Under the pieces are notes generated by a model that was given only the letters and a program-made list of their open reading frames with translations, made no database searches and was not told where the DNA came from. The position numbers and the translations under genes are program-made. From Paracoccaceae bacterium (GTDB taxonomy: Bacteria; Pseudomonadota; Alphaproteobacteria; Rhodobacterales; Rhodobacteraceae): a stretch of DNA of 6,511 nt. Position 1 is the first letter of the stretch; each line of letters opens with the position of its first letter. The stretch lies in assembly GCA_023260935.1 (NCBI GenBank), contig JALQTL010000056.1:1-6511 (forward strand), read 5' to 3'. Of this stretch, positions 1 through 5,803 are shown in pieces.

Positions 1-178
1 CCCAGCGTCGGTTGCCATCGAGAATCATGGCCACATGCTGGGGCTTCGCTAACCCCTCGATTTCCTTAAGAATTCTGCGACGGTAGAGGCGATAGAGAAG
101 ACCCTCACCCAGGAGATACCGAAGCCACTTCACAGAACAACTCGATCGCCAACTCACCAGAGGAATGAGCGATGACAT
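1..178 (-). CDS. uppS: cis-prenyltransferase (undecaprenyl / short-chain Z-isoprenyl diphosphate synthase family), N-terminal part
   Basis: The minus strand is open from an ATG at 178 to the window edge, giving the first 59 residues of a protein that continues outside the window. Its end, HVAMILDGNRRW (residues 48-59), is the signature of cis-prenyltransferases (usual form HxxxxMDGNxRW); the Asp before Gly-Asn is the catalytic diphosphate and Mg-binding residue. These enzymes add isopentenyl diphosphate units in cis and supply the lipid carrier for cell-wall synthesis at the membrane. The lead-in LLYRLYRRRILKEI and the GNRRW form (rather than GNGRW) resemble actinobacterial members, some of which make short Z-prenyl chains, so chain length cannot be assigned. 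The start is uncertain. The ATG at 178 has GAGGGA about 10 bases upstream, but a GTG at 133 would begin nearer the conserved region. The gene is divergent from the Nudix gene. Identity rests on one strong motif in a fragment. Confidence 0.82.
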   Translation of the reverse strand, partial: MSSLIPLVSWRSSCSVKWLRYLLGEGLLYRLYRRRILKEIEGLAKPQHVAMILDGNRRW

Positions 179-310
179 GCAGTCATGGTCCCTCGAATCG
201 AACGGCGACTGGCAGCGCCACTCCCACGCCGACGATGGGACAAGACTGGGAGATGTTCAAAACGAGACCATGATGGAGATTATGGGTAAAAAACGCGGAG
301 TGCCTAGCGC
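179..310. promoter_or_regulatory. divergent intergenic region between the prenyltransferase and Nudix genes
   Basis: These 132 bp separate two divergent starts and must hold the promoters of both genes if neither is transcribed from further away. I see no strong consensus. TTCAAA (256-261) followed 17 bp later by ATTATG (279-284) is a weak candidate for the plus direction. GGAG at 297-300 lies 10 bases before the ATG at 311 and could be its ribosome binding site. An in-frame TAG at 305-307 rules out any earlier start for the Nudix gene. Short open frames here on both strands show no recognisable family. Confidence 0.35.
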
Positions 311-829
311 ATGAGTCGCTCTCCTGAGGTTGTCGTCGCAGGAGGAGCAGTCTGCTGGAAAAGAGTCGATGGCGAAGTTCGAATTCTTCTCGTCCACCGG
401 AAGCAACACAAAGACATATCTCTTCCCAAAGGCAAGTGTGATCCGGGTGAAACTGTCCCCGAAACCGCACAGCGGGAAATCCTTGAAGAGACGGGTCTCC
501 ATGTCACTCTTGGTGCCTACCTCGGTCGGGTCGATTACCTCTTACCCAGCAAGAAACCCAAAGAAGTTCATTACTGGGCGGCCGAAGTAGATCCGGGAGA
601 GGCCGAACGCGCACCGTTTGAATCCAACGACGAGATTTATGCACTCGAATGGGTTTCACTCAAGAAAGCTCCCAAGAAACTGACCTACGAACACGATGTC
701 GATATCGTCGAGAACTTTGCCTCTCTCTATGAGAGTGGTCGGGCCCGAACCTTTCCGCTCATCCTTCTCCGACACGCAAAAGCGATGCCCGCCGAAAATT
801 GGGATGGACCCGACCACACGCGACCCCTC
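311..829 (+). CDS. Nudix hydrolase with C-terminal histidine-phosphatase domain (MutT1-like), 3' truncated at the junction
   Basis: Residues 8-140 form a Nudix domain. The box is complete: G41, then E47, R55-E56, E59-E60 and G62-L63 at the spacing Gx5Ex7REUxEExGU, with the LPKGK lead-in common in this family. A second domain starts at about residue 149 with LILLRHAKAMP, where R154-H155 match the RHG motif of histidine phosphatases, and continues to the TRPL around residue 173. Family knowledge: such fusions, for example mycobacterial MutT1, hydrolyse oxidised nucleotides (8-oxo-dGTP) or dinucleoside polyphosphates and are about 300 residues long. Here homology stops at about residue 173. The open frame runs on to 1588, but those 252 extra residues are antisense to a dioxygenase and an aldolase-like gene and match nothing expected of the family. 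The last true base is uncertain by about 10 bp. Codons are much less G+C rich than in the genes to the right. The ATG at 311 is the first possible start. Confidence 0.85.
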
Positions 830-838
830 CTGCGGGCG
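818..838. other. probable chimeric junction between two genomes
   Basis: On the plus strand the phosphatase domain reads sensibly as GPDHTRPL through 829 and then loses family resemblance. On the minus strand the dioxygenase reads HSPQRPQEGS down to 821 and then loses it. The two true coding segments therefore overlap by only about 9 bp (821-829, cgacccctc), which fits both parents and may be shared microhomology at the breakpoint. G+C content, codon style and likely taxonomy all change here. Neither gene has its 3' half in the window. A real recombination event and an assembly or cloning chimera look the same in sequence alone; the chimera is more likely because both genes are housekeeping or pathway genes cut mid-domain, with no mobile element nearby. 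Confidence 0.8.
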
Positions 839-1135
839 CTGCGGGGAATGGCGCAGATGGGCGGGCAGCAGAAAAATATCCCCCTCGCGGATCGGCACAT
901 CGTAAAAATCGCCCGTCTGCGTATCGTGGATCTTCAGCACCATGTCGCCCTTGAGCTGGTAGAAGAATTCCTCGACCGGGTCATCGTGGTAATCGGTGCG
1001 CTTGTTCGGCCCGCCCACCACCGTCACCATCAGGCCGGCATCCTTGAACACCATCTGGTTGCCCACAGGGGGCTTCAACAGATGCTTGTGGTCATCGATC
1101 CATCGCTGGAAATTGAAGGCGGAAAGTCTGGTCAT
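821..1135 (-). CDS. nbaC: 3-hydroxyanthranilate 3,4-dioxygenase, N-terminal two-thirds (cut at the junction)
   Basis: The first 105 residues match the cupin-fold, Fe(II)-dependent enzyme that opens the ring of 3-hydroxyanthranilate to give 2-amino-3-carboxymuconate semialdehyde, a cytosolic step in tryptophan / kynurenine and 2-nitrobenzoate breakdown. Diagnostic segments are FNFQRWIDDHKHLLKPPVGN (residues 7-26), VVGGPNKRTDYHDDPVEEFF (39-58) and GDIFLLPAHLRHSPQRP (85-101). By comparison with the Cupriavidus enzyme the iron ligands are H50, E56 and H96; R46 and R100 match substrate-binding arginines. Bacterial homologues run to about 175 residues and end in a rubredoxin-like CxxC iron site. 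That part and the active-site Glu near residue 110 are missing because the frame enters foreign DNA, and it stops only at 656 after 54 unrelated residues. The start at 1135 has a strong AAAGGAGAA site (1141-1149). It is third in the minus-strand gene set, 22 bp after the aldolase-like gene. Confidence 0.9.
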
Positions 1136-1157
1136 CGTCTTTCTCCTTTCAGGGTCA

Positions 1158-2114
1158 TCATGCGGGCTTCAGGCCGCAGGCGTCAAATGCCATGCGGGTC
1201 ATGCGCCTTTCTTCTTCGGTCAGTTCCAGCATGGGCGCGCGCACCCGGCCGCCTTTCTGGCCCAGAAGGTCCATCCAGTATTTCTGATGGGCATGCGGCT
1301 TTTCAGCCGGACGGGTCGTCTTCAGCGCCTCGCGCACCGGGGCAAGGCTGGCTGAAATCGCCCGCGCCTCCTCTGCCCTTCCGGCAAGGGCCGCATCGGT
1401 ATAGGCCCGCATCCGCCGGTCGGCCGCCGTCTGGATCAGGTAGGGCGGCGAGGAACAAAGGTAAAGCTGCCAGTTCAGCTCAAGGATATTGTCCAGCCAT
1501 TCCTCTTCCGAGGCGGTGGAGACCAGAATCCGGTCACCTGCCAGCCGGGTCAGTTCCGCATACATCGGGCGCGGGACAGAGTATTTGATGGCCACCACCG
1601 TTTCCAGATCGGCCAGCCGGTTGCACAGCGCCGGCGACATCAGATAGCCGCTGTCGGGGTGGCTCCACAGCGCAATGCCGATATCCACCTTGCCGGCGAT
1701 GGTTTCGTAATAGCGCAGCAAGGTTTCATCCTGCGCCTTCAGAAAATGCAGCACCGGGGCGTGCACCACGATGTAATCGGCCCCGCAACCCTGGGCGTGG
1801 CGGGCCAGATCGATGACCACATCCATGTTCTGATCCGAACAGGACATGATCGTCTGCGCCCGGCCATCGGCCGCCGAAACCGCCAGATCGAAACAGCGTT
1901 TGCGCTCTTCCACCGACATGGAAAAGAATTCGCCCTGCTTGCCGGCGATGAAAAAGCCGTCAATCCCCAGATCCTCGATCCAGTGATCCATATTGGCGCG
2001 AAACCCCGCCTCGTCGATGGCATGCTGGTCATCGAACGGCATCAGGGCGGCGGCCCAGATGCCCCGCATGGTGGCAAAGGCGTGCGATTTTGCGGATTTG
2101 CGGTCATATTTCAT
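1158..2114 (-). CDS. dihydrodipicolinate synthase / N-acetylneuraminate lyase superfamily protein with altered active site
   Basis: A 318-residue class I aldolase-type TIM barrel, close to the family's usual length of about 300. The Schiff-base lysine is K177 in VVAIKYS, after the strand GIALWSHPDSGYLMS (146-160). The pyruvate carboxylate-binding motif, usually GTTGE, reads GKQGE (58-62), and the stretch that usually carries the PYY tyrosine reads HAPVLHF (118-124). The Thr-Tyr proton relay of true dihydrodipicolinate synthase is therefore not evident, so lysine biosynthesis is unlikely. A different aldolase, hydratase or decarboxylase reaction on a 2-oxo acid is my inference. Its ATG overlaps the stop of the Mo hydroxylase gene as ATGA, with AGAGG five to six bases upstream, which implies translational coupling. 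A second start at M16 (MRGIWAAAL) would better match the usual barrel N-terminus and cannot be excluded. It lies just before 3-hydroxyanthranilate dioxygenase, which suggests a role in the same catabolic route. Confidence 0.85.
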   Translation of the reverse strand: MKYDRKSAKSHAFATMRGIWAAALMPFDDQHAIDEAGFRANMDHWIEDLGIDGFFIAGKQGEFFSMSVEERKRCFDLAVSAADGRAQTIMSCSDQNMDVVIDLARHAQGCGADYIVVHAPVLHFLKAQDETLLRYYETIAGKVDIGIALWSHPDSGYLMSPALCNRLADLETVVAIKYSVPRPMYAELTRLAGDRILVSTASEEEWLDNILELNWQLYLCSSPPYLIQTAADRRMRAYTDAALAGRAEEARAISASLAPVREALKTTRPAEKPHAHQKYWMDLLGQKGGRVRAPMLELTEEERRMTRMAFDACGLKPA

Positions 2115-4294
2115 GGCAACCTCTGAATTGCGCGCCAGATTTTTTCGGACGTCAGGGGAAAGGAAAGGTCAGGCACGCCAAAGGGCAAAAGCGCATCCTG
2201 CACCGCGTTCATCAGGGCTGCCGGCACGCCGATGCAGCCCGCCTCGCCCACCCCCTTGAAGCCAAGCGGGTTGGCAGGTGAAGGGATTGGGGCGGAAATC
2301 ATCCGCAGGGGCGGCATGTCACTGGCGCGCGGCACGGCGTAATCCATCAGGCTGCCCGTCAGAAGCTGGCCGTCGCGGTAGACCACCTGTTCCATCAGCG
2401 CAGCCCCGATGCCCTGCGCCAGGCCGCCCCAAAGCTGGCCCTCGACCAAGAGCGGGTTCAGCACGCGCCCCGCATCATCGACCCATGTGATCCGGTCAAT
2501 GGTCAGCGCACCGGTTTCGGGGTCAACTGTTACCTCGGCCAGCACCGCGCCCGAGGCCCAGGCCTCGGCAGCCGCCTCATGGCGATGATCGGCGCGGATC
2601 GGGCCCGCCGCCGCCAGTTCCGCCCAACCGATCCGCCGCGACGGGGTTTCGGCGCCGGCATCGCTCAGCCGCACCTCGCCCGCCGCGCAGCCGGCTAGCC
2701 CCGCCGCATGATCGCGCAGCAGCGCCCCCAGCTTGCCCGCGGCATGCCACATCGCCGTGCCGCCGATGGCGGTGGACCGGCTGGCAAGCGCGCCGATGCC
2801 CTGCGCCACCTGGGCCGTATCGGAATGGATCACCCCCACGCGCCCGGGATCGCAGCCGATGGCTTCGGCCACGATCTGCGCAAAGGCGGTTTCGCGCCCC
2901 TGCCCTTGCGCCGAAGATCCGGTGCGCGCCACCAGCCGCCCCCCCGCCTCCAGCGTGACCGAAGCGGTTTCCCAGCCCTGCCCGCAGGGTTCGATGTAAA
3001 GCCCGATCCCCAGCCCGCAGACCTCGCCCCCCGCGCGGCGCTGCTGCTGGCGGTTGCGCAGGGCGCGGTAGCCTGTCGCCTCGGCCAGACGGTGCAGGAG
3101 GGCGGCGTAATCGCCTGAGCAGACGACCTCGCCCCCTGCGAGTGGCCCGGGCTGGCCCAGATGGGCAAGCCGCCAGTCCAGCGGGTCCAGCCCCATGGCC
3201 TCGGCCGCACGGTCGGCAAGGCGTTCCATGATCATCGCCGCCTCGGGGCGCCCTGCCCCGCGATAGATGTTCACCGCCGGCCCCGCCGTGACCATGGCCT
3301 GTGCCCGCACATCGACATGGGGCACGGCATAGGGCCCGGGCAGGATGCGCCCGGCATTGCGGATGGGGGCGAGCGCGGAATAAGGCATCCAGTGGCCCAG
3401 AGGAAAGGCAAGCTCTGCCGTCAGCCCCAAAGGCGCGCCGCTTTCGTCCAGCTGAAGCCGGGCGCTGATCCGGGCCCCGCGCCCCTGCGTCGCGGCCAGA
3501 AATTCCTCGGCCCGGCTGGCAACCCATTTGACCGGGCGGCCAAGGCGATGCGCGGCCAGCGCCACCAGCGCGTCTTCGGGCATCAGGCTGGCCTTGCCGC
3601 CAAAGGCGCCGCCCACATCCCGTGCCACCACCCGCAGGGTATCGGCCGGCAGGCCAAGGATGGCTGCCAGATCATCGCGGCAGCGCTGCGGCGTCTGGGT
3701 GGAAAGATGCAAGGTCAGCCCCGACCCTTCGGGCAGGGCAAGTGCCGCGCGCGGTTCCATCGCCATCGGGGCCAGCAGCGCATGCGACTGGGTGACGCTT
3801 ATCTGCCGGGCCACCTTTTGCGGGGCCATGCCCCCCTGCCAGCGATGGGTCAGCGCGGGTGGCGGTTCGGTTTCTTCCGGCGGGGCTTCTTCCACCTCCA
3901 GCAAGATCATTTCAGCGGCGTCGCGGGCCTGATCGCGGGTTTGCGCCACCACGGCCGCCACGGCCTGCCCCATCGCCTCGATCTCGCCATCGGCCAAAAG
4001 GCGCAAGGGCCGCGGCGCAAGGCCGGGCAACAATGCGTTGACCGAGGCCTGCCCCAGCCCGCCCAGATCGGCCGCCGTCAGGATGGCAACCACACCCGGC
4101 ATTCCGGCGGCATCGTCAAGGTTCAGGCAGGTGATGCTGCCCGGGCCATAGGGGCTGCGCAGGATTTCCAGCGCAAGGCAGCCTTCGGGCGAAAGGTCAT
4201 CAACGAAACGGCCTTCGCCCTTCAGCAGGCGCAGGTCTTCGCGGCGCGTCATGCGCTTCCCGATCCACCCGCCCGTTTCGGCGCTGCTGCCCAT
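2111..4294 (-). CDS. molybdenum hydroxylase large (molybdopterin-binding) subunit, xanthine dehydrogenase / CoxL family
   Basis: From ATG 4294 this gives 727 residues, a little shorter than the usual 750-800. The N-terminal aldehyde oxidase 'hammerhead' domain opens with RREDLRLLKGEGRFVDDL (17-34). The Mo-cofactor domain follows with MEPRAA (179-184), DVGGAFGGK (226-234), IYRGAGRPEA (343-352), GQGRETAFAQIVAEAIG (464-480) and GVGEAG (681-686). E684 corresponds to the catalytic glutamate of xanthine dehydrogenase (E1261 in the bovine enzyme). The loop has Arg-Gly-Ala-Gly rather than the Cys loop of form I CO dehydrogenase, so this is a hydroxylase for an organic substrate, probably an aldehyde or N-heteroaromatic. 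Such proteins work as trimers with a FAD subunit and a 2Fe-2S subunit; neither is in the window. The frame stays open upstream to 4741, but that part is antisense to the LysR gene. ATG 4294 has a GGGGGGA site five bases away and fits the family start. It is first in the operon and overlaps the next gene by 4 bp. Confidence 0.93.
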   Translation of the reverse strand: MGSSAETGGWIGKRMTRREDLRLLKGEGRFVDDLSPEGCLALEILRSPYGPGSITCLNLDDAAGMPGVVAILTAADLGGLGQASVNALLPGLAPRPLRLLADGEIEAMGQAVAAVVAQTRDQARDAAEMILLEVEEAPPEETEPPPALTHRWQGGMAPQKVARQISVTQSHALLAPMAMEPRAALALPEGSGLTLHLSTQTPQRCRDDLAAILGLPADTLRVVARDVGGAFGGKASLMPEDALVALAAHRLGRPVKWVASRAEEFLAATQGRGARISARLQLDESGAPLGLTAELAFPLGHWMPYSALAPIRNAGRILPGPYAVPHVDVRAQAMVTAGPAVNIYRGAGRPEAAMIMERLADRAAEAMGLDPLDWRLAHLGQPGPLAGGEVVCSGDYAALLHRLAEATGYRALRNRQQQRRAGGEVCGLGIGLYIEPCGQGWETASVTLEAGGRLVARTGSSAQGQGRETAFAQIVAEAIGCDPGRVGVIHSDTAQVAQGIGALASRSTAIGGTAMWHAAGKLGALLRDHAAGLAGCAAGEVRLSDAGAETPSRRIGWAELAAAGPIRADHRHEAAAEAWASGAVLAEVTVDPETGALTIDRITWVDDAGRVLNPLLVEGQLWGGLAQGIGAALMEQVVYRDGQLLTGSLMDYAVPRASDMPPLRMISAPIPSPANPLGFKGVGEAGCIGVPAALMNAVQDALLPFGVPDLSFPLTSEKIWRAIQRLP

Positions 4295-4369
4295 TGGTCC
4301 CCCCGATGACACCCAATGGACCACAGCGTGATCTATACAGGAAGCCCGATATGTCTTATCAATCCATCC
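4295..4369. promoter_or_regulatory. divergent promoter/operator region between the Mo hydroxylase and LysR genes
   Basis: These 75 bp are visibly more A+T rich than the genes on either side. LysR-type regulators usually bind such a divergent gap and control the opposite operon. Candidate elements are GATA-N5-TATC (4348-4360), the ATA...TAT arms at 4335-4337 and 4350-4352, and an 11-bp direct repeat that runs into the LysR coding start. I cannot fix one T-N11-A operator box. If LysR really starts at the upstream in-frame ATG (4316), the gap shrinks to 21 bp, too little for two promoters, which favours the start at 4370. Confidence 0.5.
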
Positions 4370-4386
4370 ATGAACCTTATCAATCC
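4355..4386. repeat. 11-bp direct repeat at the LysR start
   Basis: CTTATCAATCC occurs at 4355-4365 and again at 4376-4386, exactly 21 bp apart, or about two helical turns. The second copy lies inside the first codons of the LysR gene (encoding part of LINP). Two same-face sites over the start could be an autoregulatory binding site, or a small local duplication. The repeat is directly visible; its function is inference. Confidence 0.7.
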
Positions 4387-5293
4387 CCGCCCCAGCCTGC
4401 GCCAGATCGAAGCCTTCCTGTCGGTGGCTGACGCCGGTTCGTTTTCCGCCGCCGCGCGCAAGACGGCCGCTACCCAGCCTGCGCTGAGTCAGGCGGTGCG
4501 GGAACTGGAAGAGGTGCTGGGCCTGCGGCTGTTCTTTCGCACCACGCGGCGGGTAGAATTGACGGCCGAAGGCAGTGCGCTGCGCGACCGGTTGGCGATG
4601 GGTCTTGATCTTCTGGACGATGCGCTGGCGCGGGCGCGGGATCTGGCGCAACTGCGCAGCGGGCATCTGCGGATTGCGGCGCCGCCGCTGCTTGCCTCGA
4701 CCGTTCTGGCCCGGCTGATCGCCGAATTTGCCGCGCGCCATCCCGGCCTGTCCTTCGATCTGGCCGATGTGGTTTCAGCCGAGATCCCGCTTCTGGTGCG
4801 CCGCGGGCTGGCCGACGTGGGGGTGGGCACCTTTGTCGAGGGCGAGGCCGGGCTGGACCGGCGGGTGCTTCTGGGGGACGTGATGTCGCTGGTCTGCCGG
4901 CCCGATCATCCGCTGGCACGGGGGCCGGTGGTCTGGGCCGATCTGGCGGGGGAACGGCTGATCGGGCTGGACCGGGCCAGCGGATTGCGCAAGCTGGCCG
5001 ATCTGGGGCTTGAAGCGGCCAGTGTGGATCTGCCGCCGGTGATCGTGGTGCATCAGGTGGCAACGGCCCTTGCGCTGGTCGAAGCGGGCATGGGGGTTGC
5101 GGTATTCCCGCGCTATGCCGTGCATGACCGGGCCCAGCGGCTGGCCTGTCAACCGCTGGAAAAGCCACGACTGAAGCGCGAGGTGGTGATGGTCACCGCG
5201 GCCGACCGCATGCCTTCGCCCGTGGCCGAGGCGTTTTCGCGCCATCTGCTTCAGGGCTTTGCCAGCGCCTATCGGCGTGGCGACGCGGGCTGA
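4370..5293 (+). CDS. LysR-type transcriptional regulator
   Basis: A 307-residue protein, the usual LysR length. The winged helix-turn-helix covers about residues 8-66: SLRQIEAFLSVADAGSFSAA, then TQPALSQAVRELE as the recognition helix, then LRLFFRTTRRVELTAEG. From about residue 92 it is a periplasmic-binding-protein-like effector domain (HLRIAAPPLLASTVLARL onward, with HPLARGPV and VVHQVATALALVEAGMGVAVFP segments typical of the family). It is a cytoplasmic DNA-binding protein that normally senses a small pathway metabolite. It is divergent from the Mo hydroxylase operon, so control of that operon plus repression of itself is the natural inference. An in-frame ATG at 4316 would add 18 residues (MDHSVIYTG...) that do not resemble the family and would nearly remove the intergenic region. 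No clear ribosome binding site precedes 4370, so a leaderless or weakly initiated mRNA is possible. Its 3' end overlaps the convergent membrane protein gene by 25 bp. Confidence 0.93.
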   Translation: MNLINPRPSLRQIEAFLSVADAGSFSAAARKTAATQPALSQAVRELEEVLGLRLFFRTTRRVELTAEGSALRDRLAMGLDLLDDALARARDLAQLRSGHLRIAAPPLLASTVLARLIAEFAARHPGLSFDLADVVSAEIPLLVRRGLADVGVGTFVEGEAGLDRRVLLGDVMSLVCRPDHPLARGPVVWADLAGERLIGLDRASGLRKLADLGLEAASVDLPPVIVVHQVATALALVEAGMGVAVFPRYAVHDRAQRLACQPLEKPRLKREVVMVTAADRMPSPVAEAFSRHLLQGFASAYRRGDAG

Positions 5294-5670
5294 ACCTCTG
5301 CCCGCGGGGGCCGGGCGACCCATGCCATCCCACCCCAGAACAGGCAGCGCAGCGTCATCGCCCAGACGGTCCGCAACTCGAAGGCGCCGCCTTGTGCCAC
5401 CCGCAGGCCAAAGGCCGCAAAGACCCCGGCCGTGGACAGAAACAGCGCCAGCGCCAGCGGAAAGGCCCATCGGCTGTTGCGCCATAACAGCGCCCCGGCC
5501 AGCACATAGGCAAAGCCCGCGCCAAAGTTGAACCATAGCACGAAGGGGACTACCGCCCCCATGTCTGCCATGCCGCGAAGTGCCGCGCCGCCCGACAGGA
5601 TGGTCAGAAGGCCAAAGCCGATGGCAAGCCCCGCTGCCCTGCGTTTGCCTTTGGTGGCCCGTGTCATCAT
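5269..5670 (-). CDS. small four-helix integral membrane protein, function unknown
   Basis: I do not recognise the family. From ATG 5670 it has 133 residues: a short basic N-terminus (TRATKGKRR), then four hydrophobic segments at about 13-33 (LAIGFGLLTILSGGAA), 38-62 (GAVVPFVLWFNFGAGFAYVL), 67-88 (SRWAFPLALALFLSTAGVFA) and 101-118 (TVWAMTLRCLFWGGMAWV), and a short polar tail rich in Arg and Pro. There are no obvious metal or heme ligands and no signal peptidase site. The start has AAGGGTGGG just upstream; the next codon is also ATG, so 5667 is equally possible. The frame stays open to an ATG at 5748, but that 26-residue extension is polar, carries no good ribosome site, and would cover the divergent promoter region. 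It is divergent from cytochrome b561 and overlaps the end of LysR tail to tail by 25 bp. A link to b561 is suggested only by position. Confidence 0.75.
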   Translation of the reverse strand: MMTRATKGKRRAAGLAIGFGLLTILSGGAALRGMADMGAVVPFVLWFNFGAGFAYVLAGALLWRNSRWAFPLALALFLSTAGVFAAFGLRVAQGGAFELRTVWAMTLRCLFWGGMAWVARPPRAEVQPASPRR

Positions 5671-5720
5671 GTCCCACCCTTGTTCGACGCAACCGGCGGC
5701 ATTGTGTCCAAGCGATAGCG

Positions 5721-5730
5721 AGCCTAGGCT
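5721..5730. promoter_or_regulatory. 10-bp perfect palindrome in the divergent gap
   Basis: AGCCTAGGCT reads the same on both strands. It sits between the membrane protein and cytochrome b561 genes, 18 bp upstream of the b561 -35 box. Such a site could be half of an operator, but a 10-bp palindrome can occur by chance and contains a CCTAGG core with no assigned regulator. Confidence 0.3.
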
Positions 5731-5738
5731 AACATGCA

Positions 5739-5768
5739 TTGCCAGCAAGAAAACAGGCCACCTATTTT
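5739..5768 (+). promoter_or_regulatory. predicted sigma70-type promoter for cytochrome b561
   Basis: TTGCCA (5739-5744, five of six against TTGACA) and TATTTT (5763-5768, four of six against TATAAT) are separated by 18 bp. This predicts a transcript starting near 5775 with a leader of roughly 29 bases before the ATG at 5804, long enough for the AAAGGA ribosome site at 5790-5795. It is the best promoter match in the window and lies in the locally A+T-rich part of the gap. Confidence 0.55.
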
Positions 5769-5776
5769 GGCCCTGT
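5753..5776. promoter_or_regulatory. inverted repeat over the b561 -10 box, possible operator
   Basis: ACAGGCCA (5753-5760) faces TGGCCCTGT (5768-5776) across seven bases. The inner arms GGCCA/TGGCC pair perfectly; the outer ACA/TGT arms are offset by one extra C. The loop contains the predicted -10 box, so a protein bound here would block RNA polymerase. No T-run follows, so a terminator is unlikely. The regulator is unknown. Confidence 0.45.
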
Positions 5777-5803
5777 CACCGCCTTCGCAAAAAGGAAAGC
5801 GCC

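Noticed and set aside
183..470. 95-codon minus-strand open frame over the Nudix start
   Set aside because: It is antisense to the Nudix domain with its complete Nudix box, lacks a ribosome site and has no recognisable domain.
2577..3527. 316-codon minus-strand open frame inside the Mo hydroxylase gene
   Set aside because: It is an out-of-frame shadow on the same strand, made of Gly/Arg/Ala-rich low-complexity sequence.
3161..4309. 382-codon plus-strand open frame
   Set aside because: It is antisense to the Mo hydroxylase gene, whose motifs are unmistakable. The product is rich in Arg, Gly, Pro and His without domain features, as usual for shadow frames in G+C-rich DNA.
4295..4741. Upstream extension of the Mo hydroxylase frame (149 extra residues)
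   Set aside because: It lies antisense to the LysR DNA-binding domain and across the divergent promoter, and has no family resemblance. ATG 4294 has its own strong ribosome site.
4775..5692. 305-codon minus-strand open frame
   Set aside because: It runs antisense to LysR and out of frame with the membrane protein, and its composition (His, Arg, Gln, Gly) is that of a shadow frame.
5528..5803. 92-residue N-terminal extension of cytochrome b561
   Set aside because: It would overlap the divergent membrane protein gene and the predicted promoter. The family N-terminus and ribosome site both point to 5804.
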